64,000 bases of DNA from Lycorma delicatula (GCF_047948215.1 NC_134456.1:197110034-197174033), one strand, 5' to 3'; positions 50,405 through 61,371 are shown, counted from the stretch's first letter. A program made the numbers and translations. Notes: generated by a model from the sequence alone, not told the origin.

Positions 50405-51740
50405 CAGAGCGTTTCATAATGTTCTTCGGAGTTTCGAAAATTCATTAAAAAAACTATTTCACTCATAAGAATAAAACAAGTACTGTACGAAAGAGTACTT
50501 CAAATAGTTTTTTCCACATATACTAGGCAGTTAGTAAACCATTTGCTGGCTAGGCGTCGGCAATAGAAAAAATGGCTGCCACAGGAAGCGAGAAGTCGTT
50601 TTGTGTGTTAGAATTTCACTTGTCAAAGTCAGTAATTTCTGTGCAACGTGCGTTTTGGTTGAAATTTCATAAGGAGCCACCAAGTGACAATTCAATTCGT
50701 GCATGGTATAAACAATACAGTGAAACTGGTTGCTTGTGCAAGCGAAAATCAACTGGTCGTCCATCAACCTCAGAAGTCAATGTCGAACGTGTGCGTGCAA
50801 GTTTCATTCACAGTCCGTCAAAATCGACTGCGGCTGCAGGCAGAGAATTAGGAATTCCGAAAACAACAGTGTGAAGAGTTCTCAGTAAACGTTTATTATG
50901 CAAACCGTACTATCTTCAATTAATCCAGCGTCTTTCTGATGGAGATAAACATCGTGGGCTCGATTTTTGTTTACAGTTACAGGAAAAGATGTTAGATGAA
51001 GGTTTTCTAAACAAGATAATTTTCAGCGATGAAGCTACTTTCCATATTAGCGACAAAGTAAACCGTCATAATGTGCGAGTTTGGGGAACTGAAAACCCAC
51101 ACGCTTATGTGGAACACATTCCGGGATTCTCCGAAAGTAAACGTTTTTTGTGCGATCTCTCGTGAGGCAGTAAATGGGCCGTTCCTTTTTTATGGAAACG
51201 GCAGTAACCGGGATGATATACCTGGATATGTTACAAATATGATTTGTGCCTCAGCTACACAACGACTTCAAATTCCAGCAAGATGGTTGTCCTGCCCATT
51301 TTCATAACGAGGTTCAACAGTACCTTAACACAACATTACCTAGGCGCTGGATAGGACGTGCGTCTGAAGAAGACCAACACATTATGCTGTGGCCACCAAG
51401 ATCACCAGACCTCACGCCATGTGATTTCTTTCTCTGGGGTTACATGAAAGATAAGGTGTTTATCCCACCAATGCCGCACGATATCGCTGAGCTAAAAGAT
51501 CGCATAGTCAATGCAATCAACTCTATCGAAAATGACATCTTAGAACGAGTTTGACAAGAGCTAGACTTTCGTGTTGATGTGTGCCGTGTCACCCGAGGAG
51601 CACATATTGAACATTTATAGATTTTAACAAAAACTGTTTGAGTCCCTGCATCACCTCGTACAACTTTCATTTAGGTAAGTGAAATACTTTTTTTTTGTAC
51701 AAAATTTTTGTAAATCCTAAGAACATTATGAAACACTCTG
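50405..51740 (+). mobile_element. Full-length Tc1/mariner-type transposon, recently dead
   Basis: TA stands at both borders (50403-50404, 51741-51742). The terminal inverted repeats start CAGAGCGTTTCATAATGTTC on the left and CAGAGTGTTTCATAATGTTC on the opposite strand, about 25 of 28 bases matching. The length is 1,336 bp. A single transposase frame fills most of it. Few lesions suggest a younger insertion than the one at 15.6 kb. Confidence 0.92.
50572..51620 (+). pseudogene. Mariner-type transposase, two stops and two frameshifts
   Basis: The start ATG 50572 opens MAATGSEKSFCVLEFHLSKS, a helix-turn-helix DNA-binding side ending in RAWYKQYSETG and KSTGRPS. A TGA at 50872-50874 interrupts it. 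The frame resumes with RVLSKRLL and carries the first catalytic Asp in FSDEATFHI (about 51030). A frameshift near 51,130 leads to KVNVFCAISREAV, and another near 51,240 to FKFQQDGCPAHFH (second Asp). The third Asp is in WPPRSPDLTPCDFFLWGYMK, 41 residues after the second. A second in-frame stop (ERV*QEL) lies at 51,552, and the protein tail ends at about 51,620. Confidence 0.92.
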
Positions 51741-52356
51741 TATTTAATTTTTTATCACTGCTAAATGATTTCAACCTCATTAGTTCTGACCTACAAAATA
51801 AGGTTATGCATACATTTTTGTTTTGCAATTCTCTATTGTTTTGAGAAAGTTTATTTATTTTACATCTTCTGTTTATGTCTGTCATCAATATTGATGACAG
51901 TATATTTAATTTTTCATCCAGAAAAAGATATAAAATAACTACAAGATGATGACAAAGCGAGTTTGTATTTGGAGAGTTTACGAACTACTGGTGTATACAG
52001 TCTCGTTCCAATAATACTAGTAAAGTAATTGCGACTTCTGCTTCGAGATTAGATTGTTGTTTTAAACATTATTGTCTGTTATGTATGGACGCAGGCGCAT
52101 TTCACATTAGTGTTAGTAACATTATATTATTTATTAGGCTTTGTGTATTTTATTCATATTAATGAATTAATTGATGTCATTTTAATTTCAATTTTTAGCA
52201 GTAAAACTTCAGTTTTTGTTCGGCTTAATTATGGCGATTTTTGTATAAATAATGAATTTTATCATTGCCCTGTTATTTTTTAATAAGAGGAATTGTTTTC
52301 TTAGTCAATGTACTTTAAAACACAAGTATGATGAAAATATATCGTACTAAAAAAAA
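51741..52356. other. AT-rich stretch, one palindrome
   Basis: No gene seen. The perfect palindrome at 51879-51900 is described separately. Confidence 0.6.
51879..51900. repeat. Perfect 22-bp palindrome without loop
   Basis: CTGTCATCAAT is followed directly by its complement ATTGATGACAG. Confidence 0.95.
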
Positions 52357-52672
52357 GTATATACAAGAAATTTTTTTTTTCCGTTTAGCCTCCGGTAACT
52401 ACCGTTTAGATAATTCTTCAGAGGATGAATGAGGATGATATGTATGAGTGTAAATGTCTTGTACATTCTCAGTTCGGCCATTCCTGAGATGTGTGGTTAA
52501 TTGAAACTCAACCACCAAAGAACACCGGTATCCACGATCTAGTATTCAAATCCGTGTAAAAATAACTGGCTTTACTAGGATTTGACCGCTGTAACTCTCG
52601 ACTTCCAAATCAGCTGATTTGGAAGTCACGCGTTAACCACTAGACCAACCCGGTGGGTATATACAAGAAATT
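52357..52672 (-). mobile_element. SINE-1 copy with exact target-site duplications
   Basis: GTATATACAAGAAATT stands at 52357-52372 and again at 52657-52672. Between them, on the minus strand, lie the A box (TGGTCTAGTGGTTAACGCGT), a TTCCAAATCAGCTGATTTGG dyad, the conserved body and a tail ending in an A run (T run at 52371-52380). The exact duplications show a fairly recent retrotransposition. Part of the B box is altered. Confidence 0.93.
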
Positions 52673-52849
52673 AAAGTATAGATTTGTTACATCAATTTTT
52701 TTGGTTTAAGTAATGTTATTACGACGAACAGAGACGGGTGAATCATAGAATTATGGGTTAAAAGAATAAAAAAAGGTGTGAAATTTGTTAAAACAAATAA
52801 AATACAGTAACCTATGTTAAACGGACAACATTTCTTGTTTAGAACGGCT

Positions 52850-53150
52850 TGACAAGCATGTCAGTTTGTTCAGTAGTTAACTCTTCATCGCAAATAAGCT
52901 GATTTTGAAGTCGAAACTTTTAAGGTTCAAATCCTAATAAAGACAGTTACTTTTATAAGTATTTGAATACTAGATCGTAGATACCGATGTTCTTTGGTGG
53001 TTGGTTGACAATTAGCCACACATCTCAGGAACGGTCGAGCTGAGACTGTACAAGACTGCACTTCATTTACATTCATACCCATCATCCTCATTCATCCTCT
53101 GAAGTAATACCTTACGGTGGTTCCGGAGGCTAAACAGAAAAATAAAGTAA
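52850..53150 (+). mobile_element. SINE-1 copy, plus strand
   Basis: The head has an A-box remnant (TTCAGTAGTTAACTC) and a B box GGTTCAAATCCTAATAAAG near 52,925. The body is conserved, with ATACTAGATCGTAGATACCG and the CCGGAGGCTAAACAGAAAAA tail. It faces the 52.4 kb copy less than 200 bp away. Target duplications are not clear. Confidence 0.85.
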
Positions 53151-54935
53151 GACTATATCAAATGACTATCTCAGAATAAATTAGGAGCTATGTGATTATA
53201 AAATGGCTGTCATTGTTTAACTAAATGAAGTGTATAAATGGATCTCACACTGTAATGTTGAAACACGCCTGGTCTGTATGGGTGTGAGAAATTAATTTTC
53301 TCCCCAGATGTACGTACATTCACTTTATATTTTTAATCTTCAAAGAGATACGGATATTTAAGAAGTTGAAATTCCTGATTACCAAACTCTTCTACTTTAA
53401 ATGGATTTCATGTTTTAGCTACTCTCCAAGGTTTTTTTACAAATGTTGTTTTCGTCTATAAGTAATAATGTTAATGCATTAGTTTTTCCAGATTGTGTCA
53501 ATGAAGGGAAATATAAAATTTGTCATAAGTTATTTCATTATGGTTAAAATATCAACAATAACCCTTATGATTAAAATAACACAAACCACAATGTTTGTGT
53601 TACATTAGATCACATGAAAAAAATTAAGCCATAGTGCTCTGACAGGTATGATTGTTATTAAATCTACTGCATTATTGATTTTAAATGTATAGAATTTCAA
53701 AAGGAACAAAGGATAGAATTAGCTAACAAGTTATCCAACAAGCATATATTTTGTAGAATAAATATTATTTTTAATTTTAAAAGGATAAGCAGGCGCACAG
53801 ATGTTAGCATCCTTGGCTATTTAAATAACAAATCCCAAAACCTATTGCATTTTAATTTTTTAATTGATTTCAGTACTGTGATTTAAGGCAAACAATGCAT
53901 ATGTTTTAAGAAAGACAACATGGATGAAATGTTAGGTGAAAAAATATTGCACCCTTGTCAGGAATTTAGACCATAGACCGGCTGATTTAGAAGCCAGCTT
54001 GCTAATCACTACACTGATCATAAAATCACATTCTGTATATTTTTATTAACTCATACACTCCCAATAAGGTCTTAACTTTATGTCTAGATTTTAAAATAAG
54101 TTATTCATGTTACTTGTGCTTCATTTATGTCTTCTCTGCTTTTGGGAAAATAGATCCCGATCTGTATCACACTAAATATAGTTTACTAAATGAAATACTT
54201 AATTTTATTATTTTTAGTTATATAGCAGAGTTAAACTTGCTTTAAAAAAAAAAAAAAAAAAGCTAATAGTATATTTATTAATTTTGCATCCAAAGATATA
54301 CAAGTGAATGTGCTTAAAATGGATATTTTAGATCATTTTTTTTTTTTTTTTTTTTTTTTTTGGTGTCAAAGGTTGAAATAATTGCTTATAATTACCTATA
54401 ACGATAGAGTAATAACTCTGTTAACTATAATGATAGAGTAAAATAGTCATTTTAAATATTTATTTTAATACTTCTTTGGTAACTGATCTAGTCCAAAGTT
54501 TTTGGGATTTGGACTATATTAATAGCTAAAGCTGCAATTATCAAGGGCAAGTACTTAGGTTTTTCATTTGAACACTAGTAAAATATTGTACACTGTATGT
54601 AAAAATAATCAGAAAATTTAAAGATACAAAGTTAACAATAAAGTAACTATAAAATTACTATAAATTCTGTTTCATAGCAATTATTCAAAAATTACAATAA
54701 AAAATAAACATTCATATTCATTATAAAATTTTGAAAGTAGAAGACATGAATACATAATTTGGAGAAATACTAGAAATAAACTGAAAGACATTATAAACAA
54801 TGACTAACAGTGGATAGAGTTGTATACTTATTTTATATTGTAACATTTTATATTTTGGATACTGAATTCAAAATAGTAAGTTTGAAAACCTAGTTTAATC
54901 TTCATAAATTTACAAAAAAAATTATCATTTCTCTT

Positions 54936-54939
<4 letters not shown>
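53151..54939. other. AT-rich stretch with homopolymers
   Basis: No gene. There is an A run of about 16 at 54245-54260 and a T run of about 26 at 54336-54361. A SINE-1-like head scrap is listed separately. Confidence 0.6.
53958..54022 (-). mobile_element. Possible SINE-1 head scrap
   Basis: On the minus strand, GTGTAGTGATTAGCAAGCTG followed by CTAAATCAGCCGGTC resembles the SINE-1 head. The body is missing. Confidence 0.35.

Positions 54940-54973
<34 letters not shown>
54940..54973. repeat. (AT)n microsatellite
   Basis: An AT tract leading into ACTAGCAGATGCGACAATGT, a wording typical where repeat ends abut microsatellites. Confidence 0.9.
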
Positions 54974-54974
<1 letters not shown>

Positions 54975-55164
54975 TAGCAGATGCGACAATGTTTCACTAT
55001 TGCTAGATTTTAGTATATATATTTTAATATGGAAGACAAATTTTTTTTTTTAATATGGAATAATTTGCCAAATTTAAAAAAAAAATTAAAAGGGATGCCA
55101 TGAAAATAATTATTAGGAGGAATGGTAAAATATTACAATGCTACTAAATAACTTTATTATTACT

Positions 55165-55225
55165 ATTATATTTCCCAGGGTTATGATATCGACTGCTGTG
55201 GTCATTATCTCTTTTCTCAAACAAT
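55165..55225 (-). mobile_element. Shared LINE/SINE-type 3' tail
   Basis: On the minus strand it reads GATAATGACCACAGCAGTCG, the same tail as at 25.57 and 34.03 kb. No tRNA-like head is visible nearby. Confidence 0.5.
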
Positions 55226-55439
55226 AAGGAAAAAAATACTTTTCCCTCCCTTTAAAATAACTACTGACCTAGTCAGAATAGTAGTTTTGTCAGACTAGTT
55301 TTGATCATTCAGAAATAAACTTAAACCCCAGAATAATACAAGATGACAAGACCCTTGCCACTTAAAATCAATATGTTCCATTATTTAAGTTATGAGTGAT
55401 TTTTTAAATTATTAAGAAAAATGTTATCAAATCTATCAA

Positions 55440-55805
55440 AATGGCTTAACAACTTCTTTTTTCTTTCTTTTCTTTTTCTCTTCCCAAAATTTCATCTGTT
55501 CTGATTTCACCTTTTCTATCACTGGGCATTTTCTGTTCCACAGTTATGTCAGATTGCATATGAACTTTCAAAATTCATCTCTGTTTAAAAAACTTTCCTG
55601 AGTTAGACTGAATTTCTGCATTTCTATTTTCATTTGTTTGATGTAACCCTGTTCATTTCTGTTTCAAAGTTTTATCAGATTTGTTTGTTCACCCTAGATT
55701 CATTCATCCTCATATGTACTAGAAATCTTAATCTTCTTTTTCTACAGGTGCTTCTAATGTGTGGATATGTTGATATATCTCTTTGTTTGATTTAAACTTA
55801 TGAGT
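55440..55805 (-). pseudogene. RTE-type LINE carboxy-terminal fragment
   Basis: The minus-strand translation across frames reads RKRRLRFLVHMRMNESRVNK, then QGYIKQMKIEMQKFS and RKRKERKKK. The RRLRFFGHxxRM phrase followed by a basic charged tail closes the proteins of RTE-like endonuclease-reverse transcriptases. Stops and frameshifts are present. Only the last 120 or so residues remain. Confidence 0.7.
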
Positions 55806-56988
55806 AATTTGGTCTTTTTTAGATTCGTATATTTTTCTGAGTATTCTATTTTTTTACTTTTAATTTTTTTTTCTATACTGGTAAAGCAAATTGTTTCATA
55901 CCATAAAGAATGACAGATTTAATTATGTTGTAGTTATAGTTCCCTCTAAGCCGTGCTGGTGCACAGCCACGCAATGATTTTAGAATATTGCAGTAAACTG
56001 GACAGAGAAATTTATTTCTCGCATATTTACAATCAGCTGTTGTAAATATGTAAGGTATTAATGACGTGTTTAACTGTTTAAGGAGTAACATACACCATGA
56101 CTTTGTTACGGGAGTTTATAACTACTGTTTACTATAAAAACATTCTATTCAGTTATCGATACATCATACAAAAAACTGTAATGTTTACACATGATGGAGT
56201 TGGTGTTATGCTTGAAAGGAAAAATGGAGTAAGCAATACTCAACAGAGAAACATCACATTTAACTGAACAATACTGTGTAGCACATAGGAAAGATTTAGG
56301 ATTAGATGATGCATGTAAAAATGTATACGGTATATTATGCAGGATATAGAACATTTTATTAGAATGGTGTACACAGTGTTTCATCCATTATCAAAATGAA
56401 AAAATTTGAAGAATTAGCTCAAGTGTTAGAGCATAATGTATCAGGGTAACTTTTATTTATTAATAATCATAGTTTTAATTTCAGTTATAGAATATTCTGT
56501 ATTTTAATGTTTTTAATTTTTTTTCAGATGAAAAATATATAAATGACATTCAGTTAAAAAAGATATATTATTAAACATATTTTTTCAATTAATAATGGAA
56601 TTACTAATTTTATTGCTAATATAAAGAATATTTAATATATGTATGGAAAAAAGAATATTGCCATTTTTTAACAGATTGTCTGTAGGAGTGGTAATGTATT
56701 AACCTGTAATGTATGTTTGTTCCCTTCTGTAGCTTCGCAGATCCAACCAATACAACCAAATTTGGTTAGTAACAGGTCTTTGGTTTAAAATAACAAAGGT
56801 TATTTATTTCCAAAAGTTTTTTATTGTCTTATAAAAGGAGGGGACATAATTTCAAAATTTTCTATTTTCAAATTGTTATGATGATATTCCATAAAATGAC
56901 AAAAACTTTCTGCTTCTTGTGATTTTTTAAAAAAAATCATCGTTTTTTTATATATAAGAGAAAAGTATGCTCAGAAAAAGGAAGCAGG
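55806..56988. other. AT-rich stretch, repeat wording near 56.74 kb
   Basis: Open frames at 55873-56091 and 56145-56384 show no domain. GTAGCTTCGCAGATCCAACC and ACCAAATTTGGTTAGTAACA near 56,730-56,780 are typical of non-coding insect repeats. Confidence 0.5.
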
Positions 56989-57197
56989 TTATTGTACACA
57001 TCTACCTAGAATAATTTAAGAAATCGGACAAAAAAACAGTTAAACAAGTTTTTCATTCTTTTTTACAAGTGGTTTTTCAGGATACAGTAAGTGTGCAATT
57101 TAATATTACTTCTACAGTTTATGTTGTGTTCAAAAAACTTGTTTAAGTATTTTTTGTTCGTTTTTCATAATTATTCTAGGTAGATACGTACAATTAG
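56989..57197. mobile_element. Foldback / MITE-like element
   Basis: The arms of about 65 bp (56989-57053 and about 57131-57197) are inverted copies. Both arms contain ATCTACCTAGAATAATT, and both inner ends carry TTAAACAAGTTTTT. Identity is about 80%, with an AT-rich centre of roughly 75 bp. There is no coding capacity. Terminal repeats at both ends suit a non-autonomous DNA transposon; the target duplication is unclear. Confidence 0.75.
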
Positions 57198-57486
57198 TAG
57201 TTATCAAGTTTTTTTGTTTTTTACTAATCATTTTTTACTTGTAAGTTAGTTTCTTGCGGTGTAAAAACTAATTATATATTTTGGGGTAATGTTTTATATT
57301 TTTAAGGTTTGCTTTAAAATTACGATAAAAATAATGAAAAGAGTAATATTGTACTTAAACTTTATAACTAACAAACTGTTAAAAGTATCATCAAATAAAA
57401 ATATAACATAAAATTTAAAAATTTTGAACATTTTTCAGGTTTTAATTGTAGATCAAACTATTTTAAAATAACTCACATATATGTGT

Positions 57487-57491
57487 GCACA

Positions 57492-57579
<88 letters not shown>
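57487..57579. repeat. Compound (AC)n-(AT)n microsatellite
   Basis: About 68 bp of AC repeat pass directly into an AT repeat. Confidence 0.97.
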
Positions 57580-57586
<7 letters not shown>

Positions 57587-57664
57587 GTATAACATATACG
57601 AGGGAGTATATTATATAGTATATAAGTATATATATTATATATAATATAAATGTTTTTTCTACTT

Positions 57665-58110
57665 TTACAGCCTCTGTAAAATTATTACCCATCTTGTTCA
57701 TTTTCTGTCCTTGGTTTGTAGTCCATTTTAGAATTCCCATTTTCCCTGTTTTTTCCTTCAGGTCTGTTAGTATTATCCCCAGGGTTTACATGCCTTATTG
57801 TATTTCTGCTAGCAAGTTAATTTTGTTTTTGCTTATCCATAGTTTTTCTATTACTTGTCTTGAGATTCCATTGCCTGGAATTCAGATTAAAAAGGAAATT
57901 ATTTTTTTTATTGTGCTTGTTACAGGTTCCATTTCCTTATAAACTGCCTCATTTGATATTATCCTCCAGTGTTCTTTGTAATATTTTTTGTTTGTTTTTG
58001 CAGGTCCTTGCTATTCTTCTTTCGAGTTTTAGAATTTTGTCTATCTCTGCTCTGTGGCTTGTTTTGAATATAGTTTCACTAATATATATTAACTATGATT
58101 GTTTTACTAA
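57665..58110 (-). pseudogene. RTE-type LINE carboxy-terminal fragment, second copy
   Basis: The minus strand reads HWRIISNEAVYKEMEPVTST, IKKIISFLI, a stop, then RQVIEKLWISKNKINLLAEI. This is the same protein region as the 55.4 kb piece (the part around RRLRFFGH, then the W..E....D tail) but with different residues, so it is another family member. Several stops. Confidence 0.7.
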
Positions 58111-58119
58111 GCAGTCATA

Positions 58120-58400
58120 AAAATCTTCATTTACAGTAAGAAATTTGGTGAGGCGGAAGTCAACCTCCCCCTGTCACCTTCCCACCCAGTTCTTTAGCTG
58201 AGGGATAAGGTGCCTGGTCCAACTGCCCTTCTCGCTGGCCGTCCACTCCTCTGCCAGAAGCTATAATCCTCTCCCTCGTCTCCGATTTTGATATTCCCAC
58301 AAAGTGAAGGCATCGCTCCATCACGCAAATGGCATCATAGAAGACAGTCCTGTATGCGCACATGATGCGCCCGAATTAACTCCAATATCTTACGATGTCA
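58120..58400 (-). pseudogene. R1-type LINE fragment ahead of the zinc finger
   Basis: The minus strand reads CAYRTVFYDAICVM (about 58360-58320), then in another frame EEWTASEKGSWTRHLIPQLK, NWVGR, a stop, and QGEVDFRLTKFLT (about 58255-58130). AYRTVS...AG and GSWTxxLIPxxxxW...GEVxFxLTxFLTG are standard R1-clade carboxy-terminal phrases. A GC-rich island in AT-rich DNA. Confidence 0.85.
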
Positions 58401-58921
58401 GTTTTCAAGTCTTACGGCGACCAGACACGCGACAAGTTTTCATTTTCTCGGTTTTGCATTGCATTCCAGTTCGTTTGTTTTGTTCGTTTCTGTGATTTTT
58501 TTTAAATCGTTTGGTTATGTTTTGTGGTGTTTTTAGTTTTTGTGTGTTTATAGCTCAAGTGCCTGACTTTGGTCTCGTTTGGCGTTTTATCGCTCTATAC
58601 TTTTGCGATATCACCTGTTTGTTCTTATGTTCCGTGTTAACTTTTTAATCATTAATTATTGTTTTGTGTTGACTATTTGTCTATTTACTTTCTTGTACCT
58701 GAATTAATGTTTATTTATTTTTTAGTTCTAATAGTTTTTTTTTGAAACCATATAATATAAACCATATTTATATATTCTTTTTCATTTGTTAATAATATTA
58801 TATTATATTGATGAGTTAAAACGAATAAACATTTACATATTTCATTAAGTATAAAAGTTTTCTGATATTAACATTTTTTTTTTTTTTTCAGGGTATAATT
58901 TTTTATTTTCATAATGTGTAC
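58401..58921. other. T-rich stretch, no gene recognised
   Basis: T- and TG-rich DNA. Nothing recognisable. Confidence 0.6.
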
Positions 58922-59098
58922 GTTGCAGTCATATGCGATCATATACATTTGATATGTAAATGTAAATGAGGTGCAGTCTTGCACAGATTCAGGCCCTCTA
59001 TTCCTGAGACGACTGATTAATTGAACCCCAAGCACCAAAATACACAGTTATCACTGTCTACTATTCAAATTCTAATAAAACTGACTAACCTTTACCAA
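58922..59098 (-). mobile_element. SINE-1 copy, diverged subfamily, 5'-truncated
   Basis: The body matches the 1.6 kb copy (AAATGAGGTGCAGTCTTGCA, CACTGTCTACTATTCAAATT). The tRNA-like head is missing. Confidence 0.75.
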
Positions 59099-59345
59099 GA
59101 TTTTTCTTTTTCTGTTAAGCCTCTGGAACCACCGTAATGTATAACTTCAGAAGATGAGTGAGGATGATATATATGAATGTAAATGAAGTGTAGTCTTGTA
59201 CAGTCTCAGGTCAACCACTCCTGATATGTGTGGTTAATTAAAACCCAACCGCCAAAGAACACCGGTATCCACGCTCTAGGATTTCAGAAAGAAATCATTA
59301 CTAGGATATGAAACTCAGAACTTTCGCCTTCGAAAATGACAAACA
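59099..59345 (-). mobile_element. SINE-1 copy abutting the previous one
   Basis: The tail (TTTTTCTGTTAAGCCTCTGG on the plus strand) begins where the 58.9 kb copy ends. The body is of the main subfamily (CACCGGTATCCACGCTCTAG). The head is damaged before the A box. Together they form a head-to-tail pair directly before the triplet satellite. Confidence 0.8.
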
Positions 59346-59982
59346 TTAGTATAAACTGATAACGGAATACATTGCATTCATGTTTTAATGTGATTTATTT
59401 ACAGCCGTCATCACCGTCACCGTCGCCGCCGTCACCGCAGTCACCGTCGCTGCCGCCGTCACCGCCGTCTTCATCGCCGTCTTCATCGGCGTCTTCACCG
59501 CCGTCTTCACCGCCGTCGCCACCGCCGTCGCCACCGCAGTCGCCGTCACCGTCGTCGTCACCGTTGTCTCCGTCACCGTCGTCGTCGTCGTCACCGTCGC
59601 CGTCGCCGTCGTCGTCGTCGTCACCGTCGCCGTCGCCGTCTTCATCGCCGTCTTCATCGCCGTCTTCACCGCCGTCTTCACCGCCATCACCACCGCCGTC
59701 GCCGTCACCGTCGTCTCCGTCACCGTCGTCTCCGTCACCGTCGTCTCCGTCACCGTCGTCTCCGTCACCGTCGTCGCCGTCACCGCCGTCGTCGTCACCG
59801 CCGTCGTCGTCGTCGCTGTCGTCGTCGTCGTCGTCGCTGTCGCCGTCGTCGTTGTCGTCGCCGTCCTCGTTGTCGTTGTCGTCGCCGTCCTCGTTGTCGT
59901 TGTCGTCGCCGTCCTCGTCCTCGTTGTCGTTGTCGTCGCCGTCCTCGTTGTCGTTGTCGTCGCCGTCGTCGCCGTCGCCGCC

Positions 59983-61323
59983 GTCGACGTCGCCGTCGCC
60001 GTCATCGCCGTCGTCGCCGCCGCCGTCGCCGTCGCCGCCATCGTCGTCGCCGTCGCCGTCATCGCCGTCGTCGCCGCCGCCGTCGCCGTCGCCGCCATCG
60101 TCGTCGCCGTCGCCGTCATCGCCGTCGTCGCCGCCGCCTTCGCCGTCGCCGCCATCGTCGTCGCCGTCGCCGTCATCGCCGTCGTCGCCGCCGCCGTCGC
60201 CGTCGCCGCCATCGTCGTCGCCGTCGCCGTCATCGCCGTCGTCGCCACCGCCGTCGCCGTCGCCGCCATCGTCGTCGCCGTCGCCGTCATCGCCGTCGTC
60301 GCCACCGCCGTCGCCGTCGCCGCCATCGTCGTCGCCGTCGCCGTCATCGCCGTCGTCGCCACCGCCGTCGCCGTCGCCGCCATCGTCGTCGCCGTCGCCG
60401 TCATCGCCGTCGTCGCCACCGCCGTCGCCGTCGCCGCCATCGTCGTCGCCGTCGCCGTCATCGCCGTCGTCGCCACCGCCGTCGCCGTCGCCGCCATCGT
60501 CGTCGCCGTCGCCGTCATCGCCGCCATCGCCACCGCCGTCGCCGTCGCCGCCGTCGTCGTCGCCGTCGCCGTCATCGCCGTGGTCGCCGCCGCCGTCGTC
60601 TCCGCCGCCGTCGTCGTCGCCGCCGCCGTCGTCGTCACCGTCCTCAGGGGCGGCGACGGCGGTGGCGGCGGCGGCGGCGGCGGCGGCGCCGACGACGGCG
60701 GCGGCGACTACTGCGATGACGGCGACGGCGACGACGACGGAGGCGACGACGACGGCGGCGGCGACGACGGCGATGACGGCGACGGCGACGACGACGGCGG
60801 CGACGACGACGGTGGCGGCGACGACGGCGATGACGGCGACGGCGAGGACGACGGCGGCGACGGCGACGGCGGCGGCGACGACGGCGATGACGGCGACGGC
60901 GACGACGACGGCGGCGACGGCGACAGCGGCGGCGACGACGGCGATGACGGCGACGGCGACGACGAAGGCGGCGATGGCGACAGCGGCGGCGACGACGGCG
61001 ATGACGGCGACGGCGACGACGACGGCGGCGACGGCGACGGCGGCGGCGACGACGGCGATGACGGCGACGGCGACGACGACGGCGGCGACGGCGACAGCGG
61101 CGGCGACGACGGCGATGACGGCGACAGCGACGACGATGGCGGCGACGGCGAAGGCGGCGGCGACGACGGCGATGACGGCGACGGCGACGACGACGGCGGC
61201 GACGGCGACGGCGGCGGCGACGACGGCGATGACGGCGACGGCGACGACGACGGCGGCGACGGCGACAGCGGCGGCGACGACGGCGATGACGGCGACGGCG
61301 ACGACGATGGCGGCGACGTCGAC
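59983..61323. repeat. Mirror-symmetric inverted array of 57-bp units
   Basis: Left arm: GTCATC markers at 60001 and every 57 bases to 60571 (11 copies). Right arm: GATGAC markers at 60715 and every 57 bases to 61285 (11 copies). The first and last pairs share the same midpoint, 60645.5, so the whole is a near-palindrome with arms of about 650 bp and almost no loop. The unit is 19 triplets. Left-arm units mostly carry GAT and GGT variants (read on the minus strand), while several right-arm units carry GACAGC. Confidence 0.93.
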
Positions 61324-61371
61324 GGCGGCGGCGACAACGACGACGACGACGACGACGGCGACGGCAGCGGC

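Noticed and set aside
54336..54361. Retro-insert tail (26 T)
   Set aside because: No recognisable element adjoins the T run and no target duplication was found.
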